Source: Bacteroidota bacterium (GTDB lineage Bacteria; Bacteroidota; Bacteroidia; AKYH767-A; 2013-40CM-41-45). Taken from it: a DNA stretch of 64,000 bases. The stretch's first letter is position 1, and each line of letters opens with the position of its first letter. A program made the position numbers and the translations under genes. The stretch covers positions 124,001 through 188,000 of the forward strand of contig QQVM01000016.1 in the NCBI GenBank assembly GCA_003389385.1. The letters run 5' to 3'. Positions 37,052 to 45,329 of the stretch are shown in pieces. The notes beneath the pieces were generated by a model that was not told the origin of the DNA, searched no databases, and was given only the letters and a program-made list of their open reading frames with translations.

Positions 37052-37966
37052 TCAGTCTATTGAAAAACGGTCTCCTTCCAATGCAAGCGTAGTGTTGGAG
37101 AATTCTGCTTTGGCTTCTTCCAGAAGAGGATAAAGATTTTTATATCTCGCAGAAAAATGTCCGATCAGAAGTCGCTTTGCATTAGCCTTTCTGGCCATAA
37201 TACCGGCCTGCGCGGAAGTGGAATGAAATGTCTCCTCCGCTCTTGAAGCTTTGTCGCTCATGAATGTTGCTTCATGATACAGCAAATCTACATTAGAAAT
37301 AAACTTCAAAATCCTTTCGTCGTATTTTGTATCTGAACAAAAAGCATAAGATCTGGGCTCTTTAGGGTCCTGCGTCAGCTCTGCATTTGAAATTGTTTTC
37401 CCTTCGGCTGTGACATAATCTTTTCCATCTTTCAGATCTTCATACAACTCAATCGGAACATTGTATTTCTCGATCATATCACGGTCGAGTTTTCTTTTCC
37501 TGGGCTTTTCTGAAAAGCGGAAACCTGTACAGGGTATTCTGTGATTCAGAGGAATGGAATTGACTGTGACTTCCTCGTCTTCAAAAATTAACTCTGAGGA
37601 TTTCGCATCAAGCATATGAAAGACCAATGGATATCTGAGTTTTGTTTCCGAATACTTCAGCTGGATGTCGATGATTTCCTTCAACTCAGGCTGCCCAAAG
37701 ACATGCAATTCATTGCTGCGCCCCTGCAGATGCATTGTAGAAATCAAACCAAGCAATCCGAGGTAATGATCTCCGTGAAGGTGACTTATGAAAATATGGT
37801 TGATCCTTTGATACTTAATTTTGTAACGGATCATCTGAATCAGGGTGCCTTCGCCGCAGTCGATTAAAAAAAAACGCTCATGAATTCTGAGAATCTGAGC
37901 GGTTGGATGTCTTTGATAAATCGGTGTGGCGGAACTGCTTCCGAGTATGCTGATTTCAAAATTCAT
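37052..37966 (-). CDS. rnz: Ribonuclease Z
   Basis: Metallo-beta-lactamase-fold endonuclease that matures tRNA 3' ends, 304 residues. The zinc motif is SHLHGDHYLGL (HxHxDH), with LIDCGEGT before it, DTKYDE and YHEATF in the middle, and LLIGHFSARY near the end. It is important for tRNAs without encoded CCA, such as the tRNA-Ser in this window. Its ATG overlaps the stop of the upstream cargo gene by one base (TAATG). Confidence 0.95.
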   Translation of the reverse strand: MNFEISILGSSSATPIYQRHPTAQILRIHERFFLIDCGEGTLIQMIRYKIKYQRINHIFISHLHGDHYLGLLGLISTMHLQGRSNELHVFGQPELKEIIDIQLKYSETKLRYPLVFHMLDAKSSELIFEDEEVTVNSIPLNHRIPCTGFRFSEKPRKRKLDRDMIEKYNVPIELYEDLKDGKDYVTAEGKTISNAELTQDPKEPRSYAFCSDTKYDERILKFISNVDLLYHEATFMSDKASRAEETFHSTSAQAGIMARKANAKRLLIGHFSARYKNLYPLLEEAKAEFSNTTLALEGDRFSID

Positions 37967-38724
37967 TATCTGCGCGATACAACAAAGCGGCGTGTAACTG
38001 AATTCCTGCCGTCAGAAACAATATAAAGATAAACTCCGTTCTCAAGTTCTGCTGCATCAAATGTCCAGTTGTAATTTCCTTTCGAAACACTTCTTGTGGA
38101 AGTATGGATCACATTGCCGATGAGGTCTGTGACTTTGAGCGTGATGTTCGCATTTGAAGGGCTGGTCACGGTAAAACTGGTAAAGCGGCTAAACGGGTTT
38201 GGTGCATTCTGCTTCACTCCGAATGTGAGCGCCTGCTGTGCTGCAACTGAAGTAGGGTTCTCTATCACAATGCGGTAATTGTCATTGGAATCCTGGATTG
38301 TCTGAGGAAAGCCGAGCACGCGTCCATAAATGGTCATGTCCACCACAATTGGATAGATCCCTACCTGACCAACTGTAGGGGCATTGCCCTGAATCAGGAC
38401 ACAAGCATCAGACCCTCCGGGGAAAACGCAGGAATTGGGATTGCATTGATAACTGAAGCCGGAAGGAATGCCTGATACTCCTGTGACTTTGATGGAATCG
38501 ATGACTGCAGGCAAACCCTGATATACGGTATCGCGAGGAACTTTAACCTGCAAAACTGTTGAGTAAGGCACACCGACGAAAGCATGAGGCAGTCCTGTGG
38601 CGGAATCAGGATAGATGCCCGGAATGTTCCGCGTGATGCTGGTATCCGGAATGCACTGAGCAATTCCTTTAAAGGAAAAAATCAGGCAAATCGCCAAAGT
38701 AAAAAGGACTGATGCTTGCTTCAT
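37966..38724 (-). CDS. T9SS cargo protein inserted between STAS and rnz genes
   Basis: 252 residues: signal peptide (MKQASVLFTLAICLIFSFKGIAQ), an N-terminal domain with CIPDTSITRNIPGIYPDS and several cysteines (FSYQCNPNSCVFPGGSDACVL, in part), and a C-terminal T9SS tail (NAPNPFSRFTSF, then LENGVYLYIVSDGRNSVTRRFVVSRR). The central 130 residues look like beta-sandwich sequence but match no family I know. Its stop overlaps the rnz start and the STAS gene lies 10 bases upstream, so it is embedded in a housekeeping operon. Confidence 0.8.
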   Translation of the reverse strand: MKQASVLFTLAICLIFSFKGIAQCIPDTSITRNIPGIYPDSATGLPHAFVGVPYSTVLQVKVPRDTVYQGLPAVIDSIKVTGVSGIPSGFSYQCNPNSCVFPGGSDACVLIQGNAPTVGQVGIYPIVVDMTIYGRVLGFPQTIQDSNDNYRIVIENPTSVAAQQALTFGVKQNAPNPFSRFTSFTVTSPSNANITLKVTDLIGNVIHTSTRSVSKGNYNWTFDAAELENGVYLYIVSDGRNSVTRRFVVSRR

Positions 38725-38734
38725 CGCAATCAGG

Positions 38735-39109
38735 TTAATCGTTTTTATGCAATTGCTTCTCCACTTCTTCCATGAAAATCAGGTCAACCGCTTCGTTGAA
38801 CGTGGGAACCTGCTGCAACATATTGTCCAATTGTGAAATTGAAATGAGTTTGCGCACATGGTCCTGCACTCCGCATAGCACGAAGCTGCCGTTGTTGTCA
38901 CGACAAGTGCGATAACCGACAAGAATTGCACTGAGTCCGGAAGAGTCGCAATATTGAACTTCTGTAAGGTCAATAATGAGGTTTTTGTAATTCTCGTGGT
39001 GGAGCATTACAATTTCAGCTTTGAGTTCAGGAGCTACACCGGAAGTGAGTTTTTCCTCGTGTATTTTGATACTGGCGTACTTTTCCTGTCTGTCGATCGT
39101 CGAATTCAT
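38735..39109 (-). CDS. STAS-domain protein (anti-sigma-factor antagonist type)
   Basis: 124-residue single STAS domain. The segment NLIIDLTEVQYCDSSGLSAILVGYRTCRD contains the DSSGL motif whose serine is the usual phosphorylation site in SpoIIAA/RsbV proteins. Such proteins switch partner anti-sigma factors or kinases in response to stress. No cognate serine kinase or phosphatase is encoded nearby. It heads the run STAS, cargo protein, rnz, sugar kinase. A TAAATTTG box lies 16 bases before the ATG. Confidence 0.92.
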   Translation of the reverse strand: MNSTIDRQEKYASIKIHEEKLTSGVAPELKAEIVMLHHENYKNLIIDLTEVQYCDSSGLSAILVGYRTCRDNNGSFVLCGVQDHVRKLISISQLDNMLQQVPTFNEAVDLIFMEEVEKQLHKND

Positions 39110-39125
39110 AAGAATAGTGTTTTCT

Positions 39126-39133
39126 CAAATTTA
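39126..39133 (-). promoter_or_regulatory. -7 box TAAATTTG for the STAS-rnz operon
   Basis: Exact TAnnTTTG match on the minus strand, 16 bases before the ATG at 39109. Confidence 0.5.
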
Positions 39134-39238
39134 CGCACAAAAAGCCGGACAAAGAAGTCCAAGCCATTAATTTTCAACATGGCTGCATGCTCAAATTGTT
39201 AATATTCGCGATGTTCAGAGGAAAGCTTAATTCAGCCT

Positions 39239-40168
39239 TCATTCAGCAGTTCTTCCTGCGAGAAGATACAATACAGCCATGCGTACGGCTACGCCGTTCT
39301 CAACCTGACTGAGAATTATCGACTGATCGGAATCGGCTACTTCACTTGTGATTTCGACTCCACGATTGATTGGGCCGGGATGCATGATTGTAATTTTCTT
39401 GCTTAGAGAACTGAGGATTTCCATGTTTAGACCAAACAGCTGAATGTATTCACGAAGTGATGGAAAATACCTGATATCCTGTCGTTCCAGCTGGATGCGA
39501 AGCATGTTTGCGACATCGCACCATTCGAGGGCTTCCCGTAAATTGTTGCTCACTTTCACGCCGAGTGAATTTATATGCTTTGGAAGTAAAGTGGAAGGTC
39601 CGCAAACCATCACTTCCGCACCAAGCTTCTGAAGGCAAAGAATGTTTGACAAAGCAACCCTTGAATGTAGGATATCACCCACTATGGCTACTTTGAGTCC
39701 TTTGACATCGCCGAATTTTTCCTGTATTGAAAATGCATCCAGCAAGGCCTGTGTGGGATGTTCGTGCGGACCATCGCCTGCATTTACAATTTGAGCATTG
39801 ACATATCTGGATAAAAATTCTGCTGCACCGGCATTAGGATGGCGCATGACGATGATATCAACTTTCATCGCCAGAATGTTGTTCACAGTGTCAATCAGGG
39901 TTTCGCCCTTGCTCACGGAAGAGGAAGAAGCTGTGAAGTTGATTACATCTGCGGAGAGCCTTCGCTCGGCAAGTTCGAATGACAATCGTGTACGGGTGCT
40001 GTTCTCAAAGAAAAGATTGGCAATCGTGACATCCCTTAATGAAGGCACTTTCTTGATAGGACGGCTCAGCACCTCTTTAAAATTCGCCGCGGTGGAAAGT
40101 ATAAGCCGGATATCATCCAGCTTAAGGTCTTTAATTCCGAGGAGATGTTTTGTACTGAGTGTTGTCAT
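39239..40168 (-). CDS. pyrB: Aspartate carbamoyltransferase catalytic subunit
   Basis: Second step of pyrimidine synthesis: carbamoyl phosphate plus aspartate gives carbamoyl aspartate. The 309-residue chain contains FFENSTRTRLSFELAERRL, the carbamoyl-phosphate loop, then VMRHPNAGAAEFL, GDGPHEHPTQALLDAF, and IMHPGPINRGVEI near the C-terminus. No regulatory PyrI chain is adjacent, so it resembles the unregulated trimeric class. It starts 9 bases after pyrR, an operon arrangement known from many bacteria. Confidence 0.97.
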   Translation of the reverse strand: MTTLSTKHLLGIKDLKLDDIRLILSTAANFKEVLSRPIKKVPSLRDVTIANLFFENSTRTRLSFELAERRLSADVINFTASSSSVSKGETLIDTVNNILAMKVDIIVMRHPNAGAAEFLSRYVNAQIVNAGDGPHEHPTQALLDAFSIQEKFGDVKGLKVAIVGDILHSRVALSNILCLQKLGAEVMVCGPSTLLPKHINSLGVKVSNNLREALEWCDVANMLRIQLERQDIRYFPSLREYIQLFGLNMEILSSLSKKITIMHPGPINRGVEITSEVADSDQSIILSQVENGVAVRMAVLYLLAGRTAE

Positions 40169-40177
40169 GCTGAGAAC

Positions 40178-40732
40178 TTATTCCTGTTTGTTGTTTTCAT
40201 CAGTGAAGAGCCAGATTCCGTCTTCTTCATTTTCTTCTTTCCACTTCACTCTGACTTTTTCTGAGCTTATAGTGTCGACATGAATACCAATATAATCCGC
40301 TTCAATTGGAACATGACGGCTGTATCGTCTGTTTACCAGGACCATGAGTTCCACTTTGGAAGGTCTTCCGAAATCAAGCATTGCGTCCATGCCAGCACGA
40401 ACCGTTCTCCCTGTGAATAGAACGTCATCAACCAGTATCACCTTTTTGTTCTCAAGACTGAAATCCATGCTGGTTTTACTGGGCGGTTCAATTCCTCTTC
40501 GTCTGAAATCGTCGCGGTAAAAAGTGATGTCCAGCTCACCATATAAGATTGAAGAAAGCGAGGTGATTTCTTTTAAGCTGGAATGGATTCGACGCGCCAA
40601 AAGTATGCCCCGGGGCTGCAGTCCGATGATTGCTGAATTTGAAAAATCATCGTGATTTTCGATCAATTGCCAGCAAAGCCGTCTGATCGTAATATCCAGG
40701 TGAGTGCTGTTCAGCAGTAAACGCTTTTGCAT
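40178..40732 (-). CDS. pyrR: Pyrimidine regulator/uracil phosphoribosyltransferase PyrR
   Basis: 184 residues from the ATG at 40732. The longer frame to 40810 runs through the GGGTGT repeat and is rejected. PRPP-binding motif VILVDDVLFTGRTVRAGMDAML is complete, preceded by AIIGLQPRGILLARRI and followed by VNRRYSRHVPIEADYIG. In Firmicutes PyrR controls pyr mRNA by attenuation and has uracil phosphoribosyltransferase activity. I see no attenuator hairpin between pyrR and pyrB (9 bases), and the promoter suggests a leaderless mRNA, so regulation here may differ. Confidence 0.93.
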   Translation of the reverse strand: MQKRLLLNSTHLDITIRRLCWQLIENHDDFSNSAIIGLQPRGILLARRIHSSLKEITSLSSILYGELDITFYRDDFRRRGIEPPSKTSMDFSLENKKVILVDDVLFTGRTVRAGMDAMLDFGRPSKVELMVLVNRRYSRHVPIEADYIGIHVDTISSEKVRVKWKEENEEDGIWLFTDENNKQE

Positions 40733-40741
40733 ACCGTTGCG

Positions 40742-40770
40742 CAAAATACGATAAAAGGACGGGAATGCAA
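40742..40770 (-). promoter_or_regulatory. pyrR promoter (TTG, 19-bp spacer, TATTTTG)
   Basis: On the minus strand TTG (40770-40768) and TATTTTG (40748-40742) have a 19-bp spacer. The -7 box is one base shorter than TAnnTTTG. The ATG lies 9 bases past it. A G-quadruplex motif begins 5 bases upstream of the -33 element. Confidence 0.5.
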
Positions 40771-40774
40771 AGAC

Positions 40775-40795
40775 GGGTGTGGGTGTGGGTGTGGG
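40775..40795 (+). repeat. GGGTGT hexamer repeat forming a G-quadruplex motif
   Basis: Three GGGTGT hexamers followed by GGGTGC give four G-triplets separated by 3-base loops, the canonical intramolecular quadruplex pattern. The G-rich strand is the template strand for pyrR. It lies between the stop of the DinB-like gene and the pyrR promoter. Confidence 0.85.
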
Positions 40796-40802
40796 TGCGC
40801 AC

Positions 40803-41267
40803 TCACACATCAGCTCCGAACTGTCTCAGGTGGTGAATGCTATGTTTATGCAGCAGTTGAACCCATTCTTCGAAATTCAGTTCGCCGAAAAAAGGATTCT
40901 TGATCCTGGCATCTACATTCATCTTGAAATGATTTACAAAGTCGTTCAGCTCTTTCTGAAGCTCGCGGATTGCATCTTCCTTGGATTTGTTTCGAATAGG
41001 TGCAGGAGTTTCAGACATGAGTGAATTGGGAGTGTTGGGTCTGAAATCTTTTTCACTCATCAGGAAGTCCTTCATTGGTTTCAACTTTTCTTCAGTTGTG
41101 ATGATCTGATGCGGATCTTTGCCATTTGCAATACGTACTGAGTCACTCATGTGCTCAATCATTTGTACGACATTCATTTTTCCCCATTGAGCAGGGGTAT
41201 TTTCATCCAGATTATTCAGGTGTCTGATGAAATCTATTGTAAGAAAGCTTAGTTTGGCGCTAGACAT
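40803..41267 (-). CDS. DinB-like four-helix protein (DUF1569 type)
   Basis: 154 residues from the ATG at 41267 (MSSAKLSFLTIDFIRHL); the 26-codon upstream extension lacks family character. The sequence has the helical pattern of the DinB/YfiT superfamily: WGKMNVVQMIEHMSDSVRIA with one metal-ligand-type histidine, and LLHKHSIHHLRQFG with further histidines near the end. Members are metal-binding proteins, some thiol-dependent enzymes, but the function of this subgroup is unknown. It lies upstream of pyrR on the same strand, separated by the quadruplex repeat. Confidence 0.75.
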   Translation of the reverse strand: MSSAKLSFLTIDFIRHLNNLDENTPAQWGKMNVVQMIEHMSDSVRIANGKDPHQIITTEEKLKPMKDFLMSEKDFRPNTPNSLMSETPAPIRNKSKEDAIRELQKELNDFVNHFKMNVDARIKNPFFGELNFEEWVQLLHKHSIHHLRQFGADV

Positions 41268-41342
41268 TTTTTTTGAAATTGATATTAATTTGAATTTGAT
41301 GATGCATGGATGACGGATTACCTGGCTTGAATCAGCTAAGTT

Positions 41343-41380
41343 CACAAAAAAAAAGATCCGTTCAATAATGAACGGATCTT
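41343..41380 (-). terminator. Rho-independent terminator of rpsA
   Basis: A perfect 12-bp stem (41353-41364 with 41369-41380) with an ATAA loop. Read on the minus strand it is followed by an uninterrupted T-run, placing it as the terminator of rpsA. Confidence 0.92.
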
Positions 41381-41403
41381 GTGCATTGATTCTGTATGCT
41401 TGA

Positions 41404-43287
41404 TCAGGAAGCTGAATCCTCAGAGTTACCGTTATTCTCAGGTGTTTTCACCGTATCGGTATCACTCTTTTTTGTCTTCTTTTCAGCTGCTTCCATTTCA
41501 GACTTCAGATTACTGAGAGCTGTAAGGTCACCAAGAGTAGTTTTCTCAACGCTTTCTTTTACTTTCTTCACAGCTTTCACGCCTTCTTCACGCTCCTTCT
41601 CCCTTTCTTTTCCTTCTGCTACACGTGAAGCAGCACTCACTTCCTCGTGAATACGGCTGTGAGAAACAACAATCTTGCGCTGATCTTTGCTGAATTCAAT
41701 CACCTTGAAATCTGCTTTCTCATCTGCGTGAAGTGCTTTTCCGTTTTCTTTGATCATGTGCTTACTAGGACAGAAAGCTTCTACGCCGTAAGGCATTGCA
41801 ACGGTAGATCCCTTCTCTCCTACCTTGAGAATTGTTCCTTCGTGAACTGAATCCATAGTGAAAATAGTTTCGAATACATCCCAAGGATTTTCTTCGAGCT
41901 GCTTATGACCTAAGCTGAGACGACGGTTTTCAGGATCAACCTCCAGTACCACTACTTCCATCTTGTCACCTACTTTGCAGAACTCAGAAGGATGCTTGAT
42001 CTTCTTGCTCCAGCTGAGATCAGAGATGTGAACGAGACCGTCGATTCCTTCTTCAAGCTCTACGAATACTCCGAAATTCTGGAAGTTCTTCACTGTAGCT
42101 TCGTGCTTTGAACCAACCGGATATTTTGTAGCCACATCGATCCATGGATCCGGCTTTAGTTGCTTAAGTCCAAGTGACATTTTTCGCTCTTCACGGTCCA
42201 GAGTAAGAATTACCGCTTCGATCTCATCGCCCACTTTCAGGAACTCATGCGGACTGCGCAGGTGCTGGGACCAGCTCATTTCAGAAACGTGTACAAGTCC
42301 TTCTACTCCGGCAGCGATCTCTACGAATGCACCATAGTCAGCAATCACCACCACTTTTCCTTTCACTTTGTCGCCAACTTTCAGATTTTCGTCAAGTTGT
42401 GACCATGGGTGCGGAGTAAGTTGCTTCAGTCCGAGAGCGATTCTCTTCTTCTCATCATCGAAGTCAAGAATTACCACGTTTACTTTTTCATCAAGTTTCA
42501 ATACTTCTTCAGGATGATTGATACGTCCCCATGAAATATCAGTTATGTGAAGGAGTCCGTCTACACCGCCAAGATCCATGAACACACCGTAAGAAGTGAT
42601 GTTCTTCACAGTGCCTTCGAGTACCTGACCTTTTTCGAGCTTCTTCATGATTTCCGCCTTCTGCGCTTCGAGTTCCTCTTCGATCAGCACTTTGTGGGAA
42701 ACAACTACGTTCTTGAATTCGTTGTTGATTTTAACGACTTTGAACTCCATAGTCTTGTCAACAAACTGATCGTAATCGCGGATTGGCTTCACGTCGATTT
42801 GTGATCCGGGCAAGAAAGCCTCGATGCCAAATACGTCCACAATAAGACCACCCTTTGTGCGGCACTTTACGTAACCTGTGATGACTTCATCACCTTCAAG
42901 AGCAGCATTCACACGATCCCAGGATTTGAGAGCACGTGCTTTTTTATGAGAAAGAATCAGCTGACCGTTTTTGTCTTCCTGCGTTTCAACGTACACTTCC
43001 ACCTTGTCGCCAACCTTCAGGTCAGGCATATGGCGGAACTCGGTCAGAGGAACCAGGCCGTCTGATTTGAAGCCAATGTTAATGAGCACATCTTTAGGGG
43101 AGATAGAAACAACGCTTCCTTGAACAATGTCGTGTTCAACCACTGAACTCAGTGTCTGATCGTACATTTTTTCAAGTTTTTCACGTTCCTCTTTGGAATA
43201 ATCATTCCAGCCCTTTCCTGAGTTTTCCCAGTTGAATGGCTCGGACTTCACTTCCGGTGTCTGGTTTGTAATTTCTTCGGTAATCAT
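41404..43287 (-). CDS. rpsA: 30S ribosomal protein S1
   Basis: RNA-binding ribosomal protein that helps bring mRNA to the 30S subunit, 627 residues. Six S1 repeats can be followed, e.g. GSVVSISPKDVLINIGFKSDGLVPLTEF, GTVKNITSYGVFMDLGGVDGLLHITDI, GKVVVIADYGAFVEIAAGVEGLVHVSEM and ATVKNFQNFGVFVELEEGIDGLVHISDL. The C-terminal 80 residues are charged and low in complexity (EKEREEGVKAVKKVKES). In Bacteroidota, where Shine-Dalgarno pairing is weak, S1 is thought to be important for start-site selection. Confidence 0.97.
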   Translation of the reverse strand: MITEEITNQTPEVKSEPFNWENSGKGWNDYSKEEREKLEKMYDQTLSSVVEHDIVQGSVVSISPKDVLINIGFKSDGLVPLTEFRHMPDLKVGDKVEVYVETQEDKNGQLILSHKKARALKSWDRVNAALEGDEVITGYVKCRTKGGLIVDVFGIEAFLPGSQIDVKPIRDYDQFVDKTMEFKVVKINNEFKNVVVSHKVLIEEELEAQKAEIMKKLEKGQVLEGTVKNITSYGVFMDLGGVDGLLHITDISWGRINHPEEVLKLDEKVNVVILDFDDEKKRIALGLKQLTPHPWSQLDENLKVGDKVKGKVVVIADYGAFVEIAAGVEGLVHVSEMSWSQHLRSPHEFLKVGDEIEAVILTLDREERKMSLGLKQLKPDPWIDVATKYPVGSKHEATVKNFQNFGVFVELEEGIDGLVHISDLSWSKKIKHPSEFCKVGDKMEVVVLEVDPENRRLSLGHKQLEENPWDVFETIFTMDSVHEGTILKVGEKGSTVAMPYGVEAFCPSKHMIKENGKALHADEKADFKVIEFSKDQRKIVVSHSRIHEEVSAASRVAEGKEREKEREEGVKAVKKVKESVEKTTLGDLTALSNLKSEMEAAEKKTKKSDTDTVKTPENNGNSEDSAS

Positions 43288-43492
43288 TTAATTTTTAAGG
43301 TTATTATGAGAGTTTCGGTTCTGATTTTAAAAGGGACGCAAATGTACCAATTTATCCTTTATGAAAAAAGGCATATGCGCTTAATTTTTTAAGCTGAAGC
43401 AGTGAAAATGAGGCAGAAAGGCACAATGCCTGAAAATTTTCGCATCAAATCTAACACAAGATTTAAAAAGCTGAATCACAAATAAATATGAA

Positions 43493-44386
43493 TCAGGCCA
43501 GGCTTTTATCAAAAGCGGCTATATGATCCTGTGTCTTTTTCATCAGCCACATAGGTGTAGAAGTGGCTCCGCAGATTCCGACTGAGGCGGCATTTTCGAA
43601 CCAGGCCGGATCAATTTCCGGGACATCAGAAACAAAATAGGATCTTGGATTGACTGACCGGCAGACTTCATAAAGGACTTTCCCGTTGGAGCTTTTCTTA
43701 CCGCTGACAAAGACAATCACATCATGTATTGCGGCAAACTTCCGCAATTGAGGTTCGCGATTGGAAACCTGCCTGCAAACCGTGTCATTCGCCGTGAGAT
43801 ACTCATCCCTCACCTCATCTTCAGCGGCTTTTTCGGCACGATCTTCTAAAAGTTTCTTCATGTTTTCAAAGCCCTTGGTACTCTTGGTTGTCTGTGAGAA
43901 AAAATAAACAGGTTTGCTAAAATCAATCTGATCAAGATCCTCCTCATTTCTCACGATGATGGCTTTGCCATGAGTTTGACCGACGAGTCCGTTCACCTCC
44001 GCATGACCAATTTCGCCGTATATGACCACTTGCCCCTCGTTCTTCAAAACTTCATCAAAGCTTGTTCTCACTCGATTCTGTAATTTCAGTACAACAGGAC
44101 AGGATGCGTCGATGAGTTCAATGTTGTTTTCAAGCGCGATTTTATAGGTCTCAGGCGGTTCACCGTGAGCGCGGATCAGCACTTTGCAATCGCGCAAAGT
44201 TTTCAGGCGTTCGTGGTCTATAATCTCGAGTCCTTTTGATCGGAGCCTCTCTACTTCCATGTTATTGTGGACGATATCGCCCAGACAATAAAGCTGTCCT
44301 GAGTTGTCAAGTTCATCTTCCGCCATCTGAATGGCATAAACTACTCCAAAACAAAAACCGGAATTGGGATCAATGGTGATTTGCAT
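43493..44386 (-). CDS. ispH: 4-hydroxy-3-methylbut-2-enyl diphosphate reductase
   Basis: Last enzyme of the MEP isoprenoid pathway, making IPP and DMAPP with an iron-sulfur cluster. 297 residues from the ATG at 44386 (MQITIDPNSGFCFGVVYAI); the 10-codon upstream extension crosses the promoter. The three cluster cysteines are visible: Cys12 in SGFCFGV, one in DASCPVV and one in VGICGATSTP. Substrate-site segments AHGEPPE and GEIGHAEVNGLVG are also present. cmk lies upstream on the same strand. The -7 box ends 5 bases before the ATG. Confidence 0.95.
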   Translation of the reverse strand: MQITIDPNSGFCFGVVYAIQMAEDELDNSGQLYCLGDIVHNNMEVERLRSKGLEIIDHERLKTLRDCKVLIRAHGEPPETYKIALENNIELIDASCPVVLKLQNRVRTSFDEVLKNEGQVVIYGEIGHAEVNGLVGQTHGKAIIVRNEEDLDQIDFSKPVYFFSQTTKSTKGFENMKKLLEDRAEKAAEDEVRDEYLTANDTVCRQVSNREPQLRKFAAIHDVIVFVSGKKSSNGKVLYEVCRSVNPRSYFVSDVPEIDPAWFENAASVGICGATSTPMWLMKKTQDHIAAFDKSLA

Positions 44387-44391
44387 CGCTG

Positions 44392-44423
44392 CAAAGATAC
44401 GAAATTGTACAGACAAAGGTCAA
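44392..44423 (-). promoter_or_regulatory. ispH promoter (TTG, 21-bp spacer, TATCTTTG)
   Basis: On the minus strand TTG (44423-44421) and TATCTTTG (44399-44392) match the Bacteroidota pattern. Only 5 bases separate the box from the ATG, the shortest gap in this window, pointing to a leaderless transcript. Confidence 0.65.
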
Positions 44424-44470
44424 CGACAGTGAGCATTATGCAAAAGAGAATTGTGTTTGTCGGGATAAGT

Positions 44471-45229
44471 TCAGGCAGTCTTCAAGGTGCTTACTAAGTC
44501 CATAGCAAATTGCAACTGTTCCTCCTGGTTAAGGTTGGAATTATCGAGAAGCACTGCATCTTCAGCCTGCCTTAGAGGACTTTCTTTTCTTGTGGTATCT
44601 TTTGAATCCCTGTCTTCGATGTTTTTGGATACTTCATCCATGGTTACCATGAAACCCTTTTCAGTAAGTTCATCGAATCTTCTTTTTGCTCTCACATTTT
44701 TCGAAGCAGTCATGAAAATTTTCAATTCAGCATTGGGAAAAACTTTTGTACCGATATCACGGCCATCCATTACGATACCTTTGTTTTTTCCGTAGATCTG
44801 TTGTTTTCGCACCATTCTTTTCCTAATCGCTGGAATGGCGCTCACAGGACTCACCCAATCAGAAACCTTCAGGTCACGAATCTTTTCCTCCACGTTTATA
44901 TCATTCAGATAAATTTCTGAAAAACCGCTATCACTATTTAAACGAAATGTAATCTGTATGTGATCCAGCATTTTTTCAAGCTGTTCCTCACTCATTCCTG
45001 AAAGCTCTTCAAGGGTAATACCGTTCTGCTGAATAAAAAGAGTCACAGCCCTGTACATTGCTCCGGAGTCGATATAATTATAGCCAAGTTTGCGCGCCAG
45101 CGCTTTGGCAAGAGTGCTCTTCCCGCAGGAAGAGAATCCGTCAATGGCAATAATTATTTTGCGCGGAAGTATATTGGGCTCTGCCTGCATTTTATAAGCG
45201 GTTCCGGAAATTGACCCTGACAACTGCAT
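44471..45229 (-). CDS. cmk: (d)CMP kinase
   Basis: Phosphorylates CMP and dCMP with ATP. 252 residues from the ATG at 45229; ATG at 45190 (239 residues) is equally plausible and closer to the usual length of about 225-235. TTG at 45244 lies inside a -7-like box and is rejected. The Walker A loop is AIDGFSSCGKSTLAKAL, with YIDSGAMYRAVTLF, GIVMDGRDIGTKVFPNAELKIFMTAS and RDSKDTTRKESPLRQAEDAVLLD after it. It lies between porQ and ispH. A TACTTTG box (45242-45248) lies 12 bases upstream of 45229. Confidence 0.93.
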   Translation of the reverse strand: MQLSGSISGTAYKMQAEPNILPRKIIIAIDGFSSCGKSTLAKALARKLGYNYIDSGAMYRAVTLFIQQNGITLEELSGMSEEQLEKMLDHIQITFRLNSDSGFSEIYLNDINVEEKIRDLKVSDWVSPVSAIPAIRKRMVRKQQIYGKNKGIVMDGRDIGTKVFPNAELKIFMTASKNVRAKRRFDELTEKGFMVTMDEVSKNIEDRDSKDTTRKESPLRQAEDAVLLDNSNLNQEEQLQFAMDLVSTLKTA

Positions 45230-45329
45230 TTTGATTTTTGGCAAAGTAACAAAGAAAAGGGCGGAACTGAAAGACGGAATTCATGCTGTGAAATAAAAAA
45301 TAATGCTGAATGCCACGCAAACAAAGTTT

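Noticed and set aside
39798-40283. 161-codon plus-strand frame opposite pyrB and pyrR
   Set aside because: It is antisense to two well-supported genes and is rich in Ser and Leu, as shadow frames are.
40733-40810. N-terminal extension of pyrR (MCECAPTPTPTP...)
   Set aside because: It is translated from the GGGTGT repeat and the promoter; the family begins at MQKRLLLN.
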